A stretch of DNA of 64,000 nt, taken from the NCBI RefSeq assembly GCF_023343835.1, contig NC_064444.1:19195219-19259218 (forward strand), read 5' to 3'. Source of the DNA: Lagopus muta. Its lineage: Eukaryota; Chordata; Aves; Galliformes; Phasianidae. Made by a program: the position numbers and the translations under genes. Within the stretch, counting starts at the first letter, position 1. The number at the start of each line of letters is the position of its first letter. The notes beneath the pieces were generated by a model. It saw only the letters and a list, made by a program, of their open reading frames with translations. It did no database searches and was not told the origin of the DNA. Shown one piece after another: positions 11,378 to 22,556 of the stretch.

Positions 11378-11600
11378 ACGAGGATGTGGCATGGGGACAC
11401 ATCACCCAATATGGGGACACATCACAGAGACACATCACGAGCAGCATGTCCTCACCACAGGGACACACCGTGGGATCGCATCGCCCAGCATGGGGACACA
11501 TCAGCCACCACGGGGCCATATCGTGGGGATGTGGAATCAACCACGGAGACACATCACGAATGCCGCCATCAGCTGTGGGGGATGTAACCGGGGGACGCAC
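11378..11600. repeat. GGGGACACATC-type tandem repeat
   Basis: Repeated words GGGGACACATCAC, GAGACACATCACGA and GGGGATGTG occur at about 20-30 bp spacing. Composition resembles the IMP4 intron minisatellite at 5040-5985. Confidence 0.7.
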
Positions 11601-12254
11601 AACCCGCCCCAAGCTCCTGCCACCTGCCCTGGCACTGTTGGGAGGGCTGGCACAGCCCCAATGCCCTCAGGCAATGGCAACCCAAGGGGACATGTGTCCC
11701 TGGAGGAAGATTGCCTGCAACCCCGGCCCCTCGATACTCAAAGCACCCCTACACTTCTGGAGGCGATGTCAGCCACCAAAATCCTGCATGGTCAATCTAT
11801 TCACTGCTGTCTCATACAAACAGAGTAGCAAGTGCCTGGCTCCCTGCATCGTGCAGCTCTGTAGCAGCTACACAGACAACTGACCCAAGTGAGAATGGTT
11901 TTGCTACTGGACTGCAGCCATTTCCACAGCTGCCACTGAAACTGCTGCCCTTCCCATCATTTCAAGCCAGCCCCACTTACCCTCTTGCTCGTATGTGTTG
12001 ACTGCTGATGTGACAGACTAGACTGCTTGCCATGCCAGTGGACATAAGAAACAAAAGGAACGTTTTATATCTCAACGTCTTGTGGAGACGTCAGTAATTT
12101 TTGTCTTCTATCAGCGTCTTCTCTAAAGAGATCAGATGCAGAAGTGATGGTGGGAAATCTTATCTGCACACAGTCATGGACAGCCTCGTCCAAATACAAG
12201 TGGGAAAAAAACAACAACAACAACAAAAGTCTCTGACAATGCTTGGGAAAATAA
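11601..12254. other. No gene seen
   Basis: I find no convincing exon, RNA gene or known repeat. A short (AAC)n tract lies near 12211-12226. Confidence 0.4.
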
Positions 12255-13545
12255 GAGCACGCTGAATCAAATAGAGTTTTCAGACCACCTTACAAAACTT
12301 AACGTGTACGAGCCTATGGGTCTGGACAACATGCATCCCAGGGCTCTGACAGGACTGGCTGCTGTGGTTGCCAAGCCGTTCTCCATCATGTTTGAAGAGC
12401 TGTAACTGTCAGGTGAAGTCCACCTGGAAAAAAGGAAACATCAGACCCGTTTTTTAAGAAGGGTAAAAGACTCGGGGAACTGTGGGACAGCGATCTTCAT
12501 GTCTGCACCTGGGAAGATTGTGGAGCAGATCCTCCTGGAAGCGATGTTAAGACACGAGAAAGATGAGGCAATCCAAGACAGCCAGCATGGTTTCACCAAG
12601 GGCATATTGTGCCTGACGAATCCAGTGGCCTTCTGTGATGGAGTGATGGCCTTGGTGGACAAAGGAAGGGCAGCTGACGTAATCTACCTGGACTTCCGAT
12701 ACGGTCCCACACCACATCCTTATCTGCAAATTGCAGATATGGATCTACGTCTGGACAGGCTCTACTGTGGATAAGGAGTTGGTTGGTTGGTCATAGCCAT
12801 AAGGCTGTGGTCAGTGGTTCTTTGTCCAGGTGGAGGCCAGTGATAAGTGGTGTCCCCCAGGCTTCTGTCTTGGAACCGGTGCTCTTCAACAACTTTGTTA
12901 ATAACCCAGCAAGACTGAACACACACTCAGCAAGTTTGCTGATAACACCAGGCTGAGCGCTGCGGTTGATAATGCAGGAGGGAATGCTGTTCAGAGAGAC
13001 TTGGAGAGGCTTGTTTGAATAAGGGGCTCAAAGGAACCTACTGAGGTTTAACAAGGCAAAGTGCAGGCTTATGCTGTTGCATTTGTGTCAGGGCAGTTCC
13101 ACAAAGATGCTCAGAGGGCCGGGAGCACTTCTACCACAAAGACAGGCAGCGGGAGCTGGGGGTGTTCAGCCTGGAGAAGAGAAGGCTCTGGGGAGAGACC
13201 TCATTACAGCCTTCCAATATGTAAAGGGAGCTTACAAAGCAGGAGGGAGATCAACATTTTACATGGTCTGATAGTGAGTGGAAAAGGGGGAAGAGTTTTA
13301 AGCTAAAAGAGGGGAGATTTAGGTTAGAGGTTAGGAAAAAATTCTTTTCTTGGAGGGAGAGCAATGAGGCACTGGCACAGGATGTGCAGAGAAGCTGGGG
13401 TTGACCCGTCCCTGGAAGTGCTCCAGGTCAGGCCTTGATGAGGCCCTGGGCATCCTGATCTGGTAGGGGGTAACCCATCCACAGTAAGAGGGGCTTGTAA
13501 GGTCCCCCCCCCAGTCCAAGCCCTTCCTGAATGCCATGGCTCCAC
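12255..13545 (+). repeat. Degenerate CR1 LINE including RT remnants
   Basis: Broken plus-strand frames match the CR1 reverse transcriptase that is intact at 51222-53243: for example [21 protein letters not shown] and ADVIYLDF near 12500-12700, then the 3' end blocks GGCTCTGGGGAGA, CCTTCCAATATGTAAAGGGAG and TTTAGGTTAGAGGTTAGGAA near 13180-13340. Many stops and indels make it non-functional. It lies between the candidate exon at 11280 and CCDC61. Confidence 0.9.
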
Positions 13546-13730
13546 AACCCTGAGGATCGCAGCTGAAGACTCAGGATGGTTCCTGAGGCCAAGACTTCAG
13601 GGGCATTGGCGAGGTGTGAGGCCATGGGACAGTGCAGGCTAGGAGCCAGGTGCCAACTCCCCATCCTGTCAGCAGGGGGGAGGAGAAGGATAAGGACACA
13701 GACCACTTGTCCCGCACAGCCATGAAGGTA

Positions 13731-13736
13731 TTTATT
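13731..13736 (-). terminator. CCDC61 polyadenylation signal
   Basis: TTTATT on the plus strand is AATAAA on the minus strand, 132 bp past the CCDC61 stop codon. It is the only canonical signal in the expected place. Confidence 0.7.
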
Positions 13737-13867
13737 ACACCACATCCTGCCAGTGCTGTTCCCTCTGGGGGACAGTCGGGACACAGCCTGGGCACTGGTG
13801 GCCTCGTGGCACACCAATGCCTGGGTCTGGTCCCTCTGAGGCGAGCTTCTGGTGGCCCCTGGGGGGC

Positions 13868-16372
13868 TCACGTGTGAGTGCCCAGGGTGCTGATGTAGAC
13901 CTGCAGGGCTTGAAGCCGGGCATCGATTTCAGACAGTGTGGCTGAGGGCTCTGTGCCCAGGTTCTCTGCGGAGGGAGGAAAGAAAAATGGGTGGGGGAAA
14001 AAATAATAAAAAAATAAAATGAGGCCAGGGGGGTGGCATAAGAGCAGGATGAGGGGCTCACCTTTCCCCTGCTGTTTGCGGCCCCTATCCAGGTGAGATG
14101 CCTGTAGGGGAAGAGGGTGGTGATGGCACACAACCTGGTTTCCCCCTCCCGGTGTCACTGTCACTCCCTGCTGTCACCACTGCCCCTCCAGCCACTCACC
14201 ACACTAGTGCTGTTGCAGGATGAAGCACTCAGTGGACTCCGGGTGCTAGGACCCCCCAAGCCCCTGCTTTGTAGGAAAGAAGTAGTTAAGAAAGCAGGAG
14301 TGCAAGCAGACCACAGTAGCCAGGAGAGGACTGCAGTGCTTAGAGGGAATGCCATCACTGACCTGCGGCGCTGGGGACACGTGCCAGCCTCACTGCCTGA
14401 GCTCAGTGCTGAGCGCTGGCTCTGGAAACTTTCAGCTGGAGGGAAAGAGGGTTTGATGGAAGGTTTGAGGGCAGACCCAGACCTAGTAAGTGCCCCCAGA
14501 CCTGCTGGGTGTCACTCAGATGTACTGAGCGCCCCAGGCCCACTGGGTGTCCCTCAAACCCGAAGTGCCCTCCACCTACCCGAAGAGCTGCGCCTGCACC
14601 TCCTCTTACAGTCGTCACCATTTGACACTGTCCCACGTGGCAGCTTCTGCCTGCACCCAGGGAATCATTTGCTGGGGAGCAGAGAGGTGCCTTCCCCTAG
14701 CCCTCCAAAAAAACTGTCAGTGAGTGAGGGCGCTGTGGCACAGCTGTGGCACCACTGACCTTCGGAGCTCAGCCTCCTGCCGCTGTTGCTCGCGGGCTCT
14801 CACAAAGGCTGTGGGGTTGAAGCGCGGTGGCCGTGAACCTAGGGAAAACAGAAGGGGAGGGAGAACATTGGCAGGGGTCCCAAGAAGGTCTCCACGTCCC
14901 CATGTCCCTCACCTGCAGGAGATGGGGACCGTGGTGGCAGGCGGCCTTGGCTACTACTGCGGCTGTCCCGGGAGTTAGAGCGGTGGCGATTCCGTGGGGG
15001 GCCTGGTGCTGTGGCTGATGTGCTGCGCCTGTGGGAAGGACAGATGTGGTGATGTGGGGATGGGGGACGTGACGTTGCTGTTCCTGGTCCTGTTCCCAGC
15101 GCTATCACCACCTTACCCTTTCCTGCATGCCACCAACTCAGCCGTCAGCATATTCACATGTGCCCGCAGCATCTTTTCAGCCGCCTTCACCTCTGCCAGC
15201 TGGAGAAGGAGCCATAGCAGAGCCGTGACAGTGCAGCGGCACACTCATGTCCCCAGCCTCATCCCACATACCTCCTTGGTCATCCGCTGCTGCTCCTGCT
15301 GATGCCAGGCCTCATCCCGCAGCCTTTTGTCCTCCAGCCTCCACATCTCCTGCTGCGCCCACTGCAGCCTGCGCAACGCACGGTGTGCTGTCCCTTTGTC
15401 GCACTGATAATGCCACAGAAGGGACATGTGGGGCAGTTGCACTCACTCATCCCGCAGGTGTGCCAGCTCGTCCTGCTGCTCCTGCACCAGGCGTCGCAGC
15501 GCAGCCACGTCTGCCTCACCACGGTAGGGCAATGGCAGCGGGTAGTGGATCCTGAGGAACACAGACACCGCAGTGTCAGTGCAACCAGGTCCCCAGCCTT
15601 ACTGTCCCATCACTCTCCTCAGTGGCGCAGTGCATCCCCACTGGCATCTCCAGCCCCTCCGCGTCCCCCCATCAATGTCCCTGATCCCATGCCGCCTCCT
15701 CATTTGGTGCCCCCAGCCCCACACTGACGCCCAGCCCCTCGCTGTCCCCATGCCAGCGTTCTTGGCCCCTCGGTGCCCCTGCTGGGTGACCCCCTCTCAG
15801 TGTCCCCACCTTTTGCCACCCCTGCATGGTGCCCCCTGTCACCTGTCAAATTCAACGCAGTAGACGAGGATGAGGTACCGCTTGCTGCTGAGTGGCGAGG
15901 CTGAGGGGGGGACATGTGTTGCCACCCCTGCCTTACAGCACCGCAGGGCCTCCAGGTCACTGTAGGTGAGCAGCTCCAGGCTGACAGCCTCGCTGCTCTG
16001 TGGAGTGGGACAGGAGGATTGGGATCCCCAGACATCCCCCCCTCTGGCTCCCAAAACCAGCACGACCCACCTTCATCAGTGCTGCTTCAAGCATGCTGCA
16101 GAAGATCCCAAACTGCTTGAAGTTGCCCGTTTTGCGTGTCAGGTCCTCGACAGCTGTGGACAGGGGAGATCGTCAAGGGCTGAGAGTCTCAGGGACCCAC
16201 TCTGGAGACCCCTGGGCAGCTCACAGGCAGCATCAAAGCGGCCCCGCCAGCGCTTGGTGCTGCAGCGCTCCTGCACCTCCACCTCCAGCACTGCTTGGCT
16301 CACACTCAGCTGGATGCTGTGCTCCTTGCCACGGAAGAAGCAGTTGGCCTGCAGGCACCGTGGGTCCTCCAT
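13868..16372 (-). CDS. CCDC61: CCDC61, centriole/basal-body protein (about 13 exons)
   Basis: CCDC61 (VFL3 family) has an XRCC4-like head domain and a coiled coil, and works at centriolar satellites and basal bodies in spindle and ciliary organisation. Exons on the minus strand: 16225-16372 (ATG at 16372), 16071-16153, 15843-15997, 15447-15551, 15272-15368, 15117-15199, 14913-15028, 14760-14838, 14580-14602 (weak 23-bp exon), 14363-14435, 14200-14263, 14062-14101 and 13868-13965. Phases fit throughout and give about 387 residues, shorter than human. Diagnostic pieces are KTGNFKQF, LLTYSDLEAL, SKRYLILVYCVEFDRIHYPLPLPY across an exon junction (head domain), EVKAAEKMLRAHV (coiled coil), an Arg/Ser-rich stretch, PRFNPTAFVRARE, and the C-terminal EIDARLQALQ. 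The starts of exons at 15368 and 14602 are the least certain. Confidence 0.9.
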
Positions 16373-17346
16373 GGTTGCCTGAGAGCCACCTGTGGGAAAG
16401 GGCGGCTTGGGACTGGTGGGTCCTAAGGGATGGGAAAGGGGGGATACCAGGAGATCAGGGAGACACTGGAGACAGGGTGAAAAAATGGAGGGGAGTGACC
16501 AGGGGAAGGAGGAAGGCCTAAAGTGTTTGGGTGAGGGGGTCAAGGATTTGTGGAGGAAGCGTCTGAGAAAGCAGAGGAAATTAAGGCGCGAGATGAGAAC
16601 GCTATGGGATGGAAAGATGTCTGCGAAAGGGGGGACATAGGAGAGGGGAAAGGGGGCCCTAGGGTATGGGAGTGGGGGGCCTGGGAAATGGGAGATCCTG
16701 GGGGACACAGGAGAGGGTTTACAGGACATTTGGGGAGAGGACTGCAGGTTGTTAAGGGGGGCAGGATTTTGAGGACATCGCTGGGAAAAGAGAGAGCCCG
16801 AGAGGACCGGGGGGGCTGGAAAACGGGCGGGCTGGTGGCAGGGTGAGGGGCTGAGCTTTGAGGAAAGGCAACGTCGGAAAAGGGAAGGTACGGCACTGGG
16901 GGTGCACGGGAAACGAGGGGTCTTCAGAGGGTGGGGGGCTGGGATTCGAAGGGAGACGCTGACGAAAGGGACCGGGAACGGAAAACGGCAGGGCTGCAGG
17001 AGGGGATGGAGAAAGGGCACGACCTGGAGATGGGGTTTGGAGGAGGGCCTGCGCGCCGTTACCAGAACCGGGACTTCGGGTGCCCCGGGGCCGCGAGGCT
17101 CCAGAGACGCTGCGGAGCCTGGGCCAGCAGCGCCAAGGCCCCTCCGTATCCCGCAGCGAAACCGGGCCGCTCCGCCGCTTGGCGGGCCCCGCCCCGCCCG
17201 GCACGCCGATTGGCTCCCACGGCCGACCGGTTGCCGCGCTTCCCCCCGCCTCTTCCTCCGGGCGCCTTCGAGCGAGTCCCGTCGCCGCCGGCCCCTCCCC
17301 TCCAATTGGCCGTGACGACTGCCACTCAAACCCCGGAACGAAGAAC
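16373..17346. promoter_or_regulatory. CCDC61 5' region and CpG promoter
   Basis: The proximal part (16373-17000) is a G-rich degenerate sequence on the plus strand, probably a 5' UTR intron of CCDC61. From about 17040 to 17340 it is CpG-dense with GC boxes (GGGCCCCGCCCCGCCC near 17180), an ATTGG at 17209 and a CCAATTGG at 17302, as in a TATA-less promoter. The inverted-repeat arm begins immediately after it and points away, so a divergent transcript is possible. Confidence 0.6.
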
Positions 17347-18242
17347 GCTCTATCTCATTGTCCCTATGGCCATAATTATATTTCTATTTATGATTTGCTG
17401 TCTCTCTGTGTCAGATGTTCCTTGTACAGTTATACCTTGTGGAAGGTGAAACTCGATGGAGGCTCCAGGAAGAGTGATCGCCCACTCAGATGGACCCCTC
17501 CTACTGTGTCCTTTCAGTCAGCTGCCAGCAATCCTGGAGGTGTCTTCTATCAAAACACAGCCTGGGAAAAAGAAAGAGGGAAAATCCACTGCGAAAGGCA
17601 AAGCAAAGAAGATGGGTCCAGCAAAGGCAGTGGAACCAAAGAGTTACAAAAAAGAACACTGAGCAGTGAAAGTCCCCGATAAAGGAGGAGTGCCAGAAAA
17701 TGCACAAGCAAACCTCCAGAGCCATTCTGGAACCCTGGCCCTGCAGGAAACACCAACAGCATCCCTATGGTGTTGGAGCTCTGAGACCAGACTGTTCAAG
17801 GAGCCCAGCGGCAGTCAGTCTGGACCACGTCCACCAGGATCCACGTCACAAAAACTGCTCAGTTTAAGAGGTGAAATGTGCAGGCTGGTGCTGGAAAACT
17901 CTGAGAAGACAGCCTGGCTGACATCTCACTCTGCATGCAGCCTGCCTGAGGAGCACACCAGCAACACCTCTCGTTTGGTGCCGCTGCTGCCCAAGGGGAC
18001 CAGGTCATTGCAGTGTCAGGCAACACAGAGCAGAGCAGGGCTCCCCCGGCGTGGGATTTCCTGTCCATACTGATCAGGACAAGGGGTGCCCAGCAGAAAT
18101 ACAGCCCCACCTTGGGCTGATTGGTCCTACAATCTGTGAAATCACGGGGGTTCAAGAGCTGTGTCCGTGACTTGCCAGAACTGTCACCAAAATTGGAAAT
18201 AAAACTCCTTAACACCAAATAAAACTCCTTAATACCAAAAAT
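17347..18242 (+). repeat. Inverted-repeat arm B (897 bp)
   Basis: Reverse-complement partner of 1027-1923, with four visible differences. In this arm the unit reads away from the CCDC61 CpG promoter and carries the same short frames and two AATAAA signals (near 18198 and 18219). At its far end the solo LTR at 18243 is inserted, with the repeat's final A-rich bases serving as target-site duplication. Confidence 0.9.
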
Positions 18243-18872
18243 TGTTTCTGCATTAGAATTGTATAATATTATTTTTATTTTATGATCTCCGCTATCATAG
18301 TTCTTTTTGGGAGTCCTTCTACTTAACTTGGGGAAGATCTCTGATAAGTTTACATCACTTATCGTATAGACGAACCTTCCCAGGAACACACACTCTGTAT
18401 ATATGTATATATGTATATTTTGTCATACACACTGCAAGAATATCCTGCACGAGAGCAAACCAGAGGACAAGCCATGGCATGCCCGAGGAAGCGCCTGACA
18501 TTGGGAAGGCCTGACATCATCCCCCAGTGCTCTTTGTTTAACGATAATGACTTTAAAGAAAATCACCATATCAATAGGACAAGGAGAGCACCGAGAAGAC
18601 ATCTTGGAAACAACAGGATGACTACTGACTGGCACCAGATAACAAATAAATTAACAAGTAAATAGCAAATGTAAACCTTCTGATAAGATTGTGAACCTGG
18701 AGTACCCAGCCAGGGTACAGGGTACAGGGAAACAGGGGAGGGCGAAGGCAAGGGGGAGAAAACAGGGTATAAAGGCTGTCATGTTGTGTCCATAGGTGCG
18801 CTCCTACTTGCGGGACGCCCGCCATTGCAATCGTGAATAAATTCTGCTTTTATCAGAGATACCGTCCTGACA
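18243..18872 (+). mobile_element. Solo retroviral LTR (630 bp) with 5-bp target duplication
   Basis: The element starts TGTTTCTGCA, ends CGTCCTGACA and is flanked by AAAAT at 18238-18242 and 18873-18877. A TATAAA box near 18768 and AATAAA near 18836 are at the spacing of an LTR promoter and polyadenylation site. No primer site or viral genes adjoin it, so it is a recombinant solo LTR. A second copy of its first 217 bp is at 55733. Confidence 0.85.
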
Positions 18873-18877
18873 AAAAT

Positions 18878-21804
18878 TACTTGGATTATTTCCAACAGCA
18901 GTAAGCAGATTTGGATGCTTTCCTCCATGTGAGTTTGGCACAGTTTCAGGGCTCCCGCTCACTCTCTGGCTGCCAGGTCAAAGCAGTCTGTCTGGCCGGA
19001 CCCTGGGCTGGCCTTCATGTTCAGAGGTGCAGGAGACCCCCTGTGCAGCCCCTTTGGTCATACCGAAGGCCCAGCCCAGCAGCCCGCCTTCAGATGCTCT
19101 GGGAAGAAGTGGGAGCCCGGGGCAGCTTTTCCATGGTGCTTGTGGCTGGGCCTGCCCAGCTGATCCCAGAAAGCCAAAGCTCAGAGGCGAGCTCCACAAG
19201 GCCCTGGGCAGCCCTGTGCTCTCTGCCCCTTCTTGTAACTGCTGCGGCTTTCTTATTTGTAGTTTCCTGCCCAACCACGAGAAGCCAGAATATCGCTTGG
19301 CTGAAACAGCTTTGCAGCGCGGTGCCGTACTACCATGTAGACGTGGTGTAGAGAAGTGGGAGCGTGTTACTGCAACTCTGAATCCACATTCCTGGTGCCA
19401 GAGATCCTGCAAAGGGACTGACGTGTCCCAGGTCACCGCTTGTCAAAGAGGCACTTGAGGAAGCAATGGGTTGAGGAACTGCTGAGGGATCGGCAGGGCC
19501 ACGTGAAAGGGAGGGCTGGGAACGGGTGGCAGTGGAGAGGGCTGCGGTGCTCGTAGGAAGCCTGGCCACGAGGATAGGGAGGCATGCCAGACAGCAGCAG
19601 CAGCAAGTCCATGTGCAGCTGGCACGGCTGTCTTGTGGGAAGTTTCTCAGGGATGCACAGCTGTGTGAAAAGCTTGCTTGTTTTGTGCTTCCAGAGGCTC
19701 GTGAGCACCTGCTCTCCTACATTTGTTTGCCTCCCATCCAGACAAGAGGCCGTAGTCTGGCGGCAGAAAAGAGGACTTCAGCGAGGGCTGAAAGGTGAGC
19801 ATCTTTGGGAACTGACAGCGTGATGCCCTGCGCTCCCATTTGTCTGTGAGGAGCCCTTGCCTGGGCCTGGGCACACTGAGCTCCATCCGGGTGTGCTGTG
19901 GCCCAGCAGAGGAGCCCGGCTCTTGGTTCTCTCTTCTTCCTTGTGACTTGAGGCTCACGACTAGCTGAGAGAGAACTGTGACACAGAACTGCCTTGTGCT
20001 GCCTGCACGGGGCCATTCCTGGGGAGCACCAGCTGGAGAACAGGCTCCTGCTGTTCTCCAACCGGCTCCCTGTGCTGTTGGCAGTGTGCAGCTGCCTGCT
20101 GGGAGGAGACGTCCAGAGCGAAGCATGGAAGCGAAAGCGAGGGAGCAAGACAAAGTCAGGCTTCCTGCTTGGCAGGGCCAGCTGGGAGCAGCACTGGTAC
20201 GTGCTCCACGTGGACATAAACGATGGCGTGACGGGTTGAGAAATACAGTGCTACAGAGAGGGAGTCCTAGGCGAGCCTCCCAAACAAGTTCACCCTCTCC
20301 TTTCCTTCTGGTGAGGGACTCTCCCTGCTCCCACAGCACTTGGCTTTCATGCTCCTGCCCACGGCCTGGGGAGAGGAAGCTGTCCACAGATGCCAAAGGG
20401 CAGGGGGTGCGCTGTGCTTTGTGGGGGGCTCTGATGGGCCTCCCTGCATGCTGCACACAGTCTTGGCCTGCGCTGCTCACCATGGAGCTTGACCTGGGCC
20501 CTTCCAACCTGAGCCCCATCGACGGGAGGGCGCTGCTGGTCAAGGCGACGCTGCTGGCTCTCATCTGCCTCTGCTTCCCATGCAGGAAAAGCAGTGGGCT
20601 GCAAGTGCCCCGAGCAAACCTGGGGCCCGAGACATCGCTACGCTTCCCACCAGTGAGAAACACTGGGCAGGAGAGGGCCCAAGCTGAGACGGGAGGAGAG
20701 AAAAGAAGGTGGATGAGAAGGAGGCTTCTTGCCACCGTCCTTGAGCAGAGGAGGAGTGGGCACTTCTTCCTCCACTGGAGACTACAGAGCCCAAGGAAGT
20801 GTGCAGCACCTCTCAGGAAGGCTTGGCAGAGGCGAGCGGTAGAGACTGACTACCTGTGGGGCTGGGGGAGCAGACGCTTCCTCCTCTGATCTCCCCGACA
20901 CGGGCGCGCCCTGGGAGAGCCCCTGACGCCAATGCCTTTGGTGTGGGCCTGAAGCTCGTTCCACCATGACGAGTTGCTGGGGCCCAAAGGCAGCACGGGT
21001 GCAGGGGCTGGGGGAGGGCAGGCTCTGGGGCAGGCAGCGTCTTGGAGAGGGTGCAAGTGAGAGTTTGTCCGCGCTGTTGCAGTGTCCAGTCACTGCGGGT
21101 GAAACAGGTCCTGGCCAACCTGGAGACATACACAACATGCCGCGAGGAGTGGAGGAAGATGGAGCAAAACAGGCTCCGGACCACCAGTGCCAAGGAGCTC
21201 CTCAGGTGCAAATAGCAGCAGTGTTGGGAGGGACTGCCTTCCCCTGACAGCCTGGTGCCATGGAGAGCAGCGCACTCCTGAGGCTGTGCCCTTAAGAGAG
21301 AGCTGCCTTCCAGTGCAGGAGATGTCTGGGGGCGGAGGGACACGTGGCTGGGTTCTGCTGGGTCTTGGCTCTCTTTTTCTACCCCAGAAAGACTGTCCTT
21401 CCCTTGGTAGAGCACGGGCACCCAGGCATCTTGCCTGGGGGGCCCCTACCTGGCTGGGCCCAGCCCCAGACCAGTGAGCCGCCCATGCGTCATGGCAGTG
21501 GAGCTGGGCCCTTGGCCTGGGGGTGTCTCAGAGAGTACAGCAATTCTTTGGGTCCAGACCCTGCTGGAGGTGGGCAGGATGTCTCTCCCCTCTTCTCTGC
21601 AGGTCCAGAGCTCCAGAGAGACCAGAGAAAAGCATGAGGCCTTTGTGACAGAGCACAGCAAATAGGCACATTATGGCCGAGTCATACTACGCCCACCCAC
21701 ACCGCAGCAATGACCAACTGTCCTCGGAAATCCGGGAAGAAAACTCTCTAACTCCAGTGTGGTGTTAGAAAGTGGCATTCCTTTATTCCTCACGATACAT
21801 ACTG
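18878..21804 (+). other. Coding-like pieces of an unidentified gene
   Basis: Several plus-strand segments look like exons but I cannot join them safely. 19437-19503 (acceptor GTCCCAG) encodes a charged helix with KQWVEELLRDRQ. Near 20110-20220 a frame contains KTKSGFLLGRASWEQHWYVL, which recalls the start of a PH domain. 21084-21207 (acceptor TTGCAG, donor AG|GTGCAA) encodes an amphipathic helix with VLANLETYTTCREEWRKME. 21601-21663 follows a CTCTGCAG acceptor. A 303-codon plus frame and a 362-codon minus frame overlap at 19.6-20.9 kb; with GC-rich sequence neither is proof of a gene. The LTR at 18243 lies just upstream in the same direction. Product unknown. Confidence 0.3.
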
Positions 21805-21926
21805 GGCAACATGACTTGAATTTTGACACTGACATCCCAGATGGAATAGCTGATGTTACAAACAGCCACTTCCCAGATGGAATAGCTAACGTTACAAACA
21901 ACATGATGTTCAAACCGGTTTCTGGG
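21805..21926 (+). pseudogene. Short ERV-L-like gag fragment
   Basis: The translated plus strand gives two copies of a repeat of the form IPDGIADVTN / FPDGIANVTNN followed by FKPVSG. This is the same sequence type as the unusual repeated region in the N-terminal Gag of the provirus at 44990-45140. The fragment is about 120 bp and isolated, and it is joined directly to a CR1 piece. Confidence 0.8.
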
Positions 21927-21998
21927 GAGACCTCACTGTGGCCTGCCAGTGCTTGAAGGGAGCATACAAACAGGAGGGGGAACGGCTGTTGACCCACG
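21927..21998 (+). repeat. CR1 fragment joined to the gag fragment
   Basis: GGGGAGACCTCACTGTGGCC through ATACAAACAGGAGGGGGAA matches the CR1 block also seen at 38098-38165. The junction with the gag fragment falls within a shared GGGGAG, suggesting joining at microhomology. Confidence 0.75.
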
Positions 21999-22556
21999 CT
22001 AGCTTAACCCAGTAATTTTCCGCTGTTCTCTATGCTCCGAAGCTTTGTATGCAGAGCAAGCAGCTCACAGTCATGGTGGGCAGAAATGGTTACAATTCCC
22101 TGACAGTTGTATAGTTTCTTTCTCCCGTGCATTCTGGAGATGTCCTCGGTTCTCAGCATGTCTTCTCATGCTACTTATTTTGCTCTGCAGCTTCTGCTCT
22201 GACTGGTCTTTCGTCTGTTCCCATGCTCCCAGGCAGGTGACGCTCCTTTGGCCTGCAGCCACAGTGTGAAGGTGAAGCACTGGCCTGCTCTTGTGCTCCA
22301 CGGGAAGTAGGTGTGCTCCTGCTGCAAGCTCTGGGGGGGCTTTGCTGTTCTCTGGTCTTCTGCTCTGCCCACCAGGTTCTACCCTTCCCTGGCATGGCGG
22401 TGGGAGGGCCATCGGCACTTGTGGCAGCAAGAGTGGCACAGAGTTGCTTTCGGACCCCTCCTGCTCCAGCCTGCACATCAGCCCCATCTGTGGGGGGCCC
22501 TGGCTCAACACCAGCTCTCTGCCCCTGAGCCAGGACGCGGCAGGAGCTGCCCATGC

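Noticed and set aside
19647-20735. A 362-codon minus-strand frame starting with a signal-peptide-like stretch
   Set aside because: Lies antisense to equally long plus frames in GC-rich DNA, has no recognisable domain and biased Ser/Pro/Arg content; likely chance.
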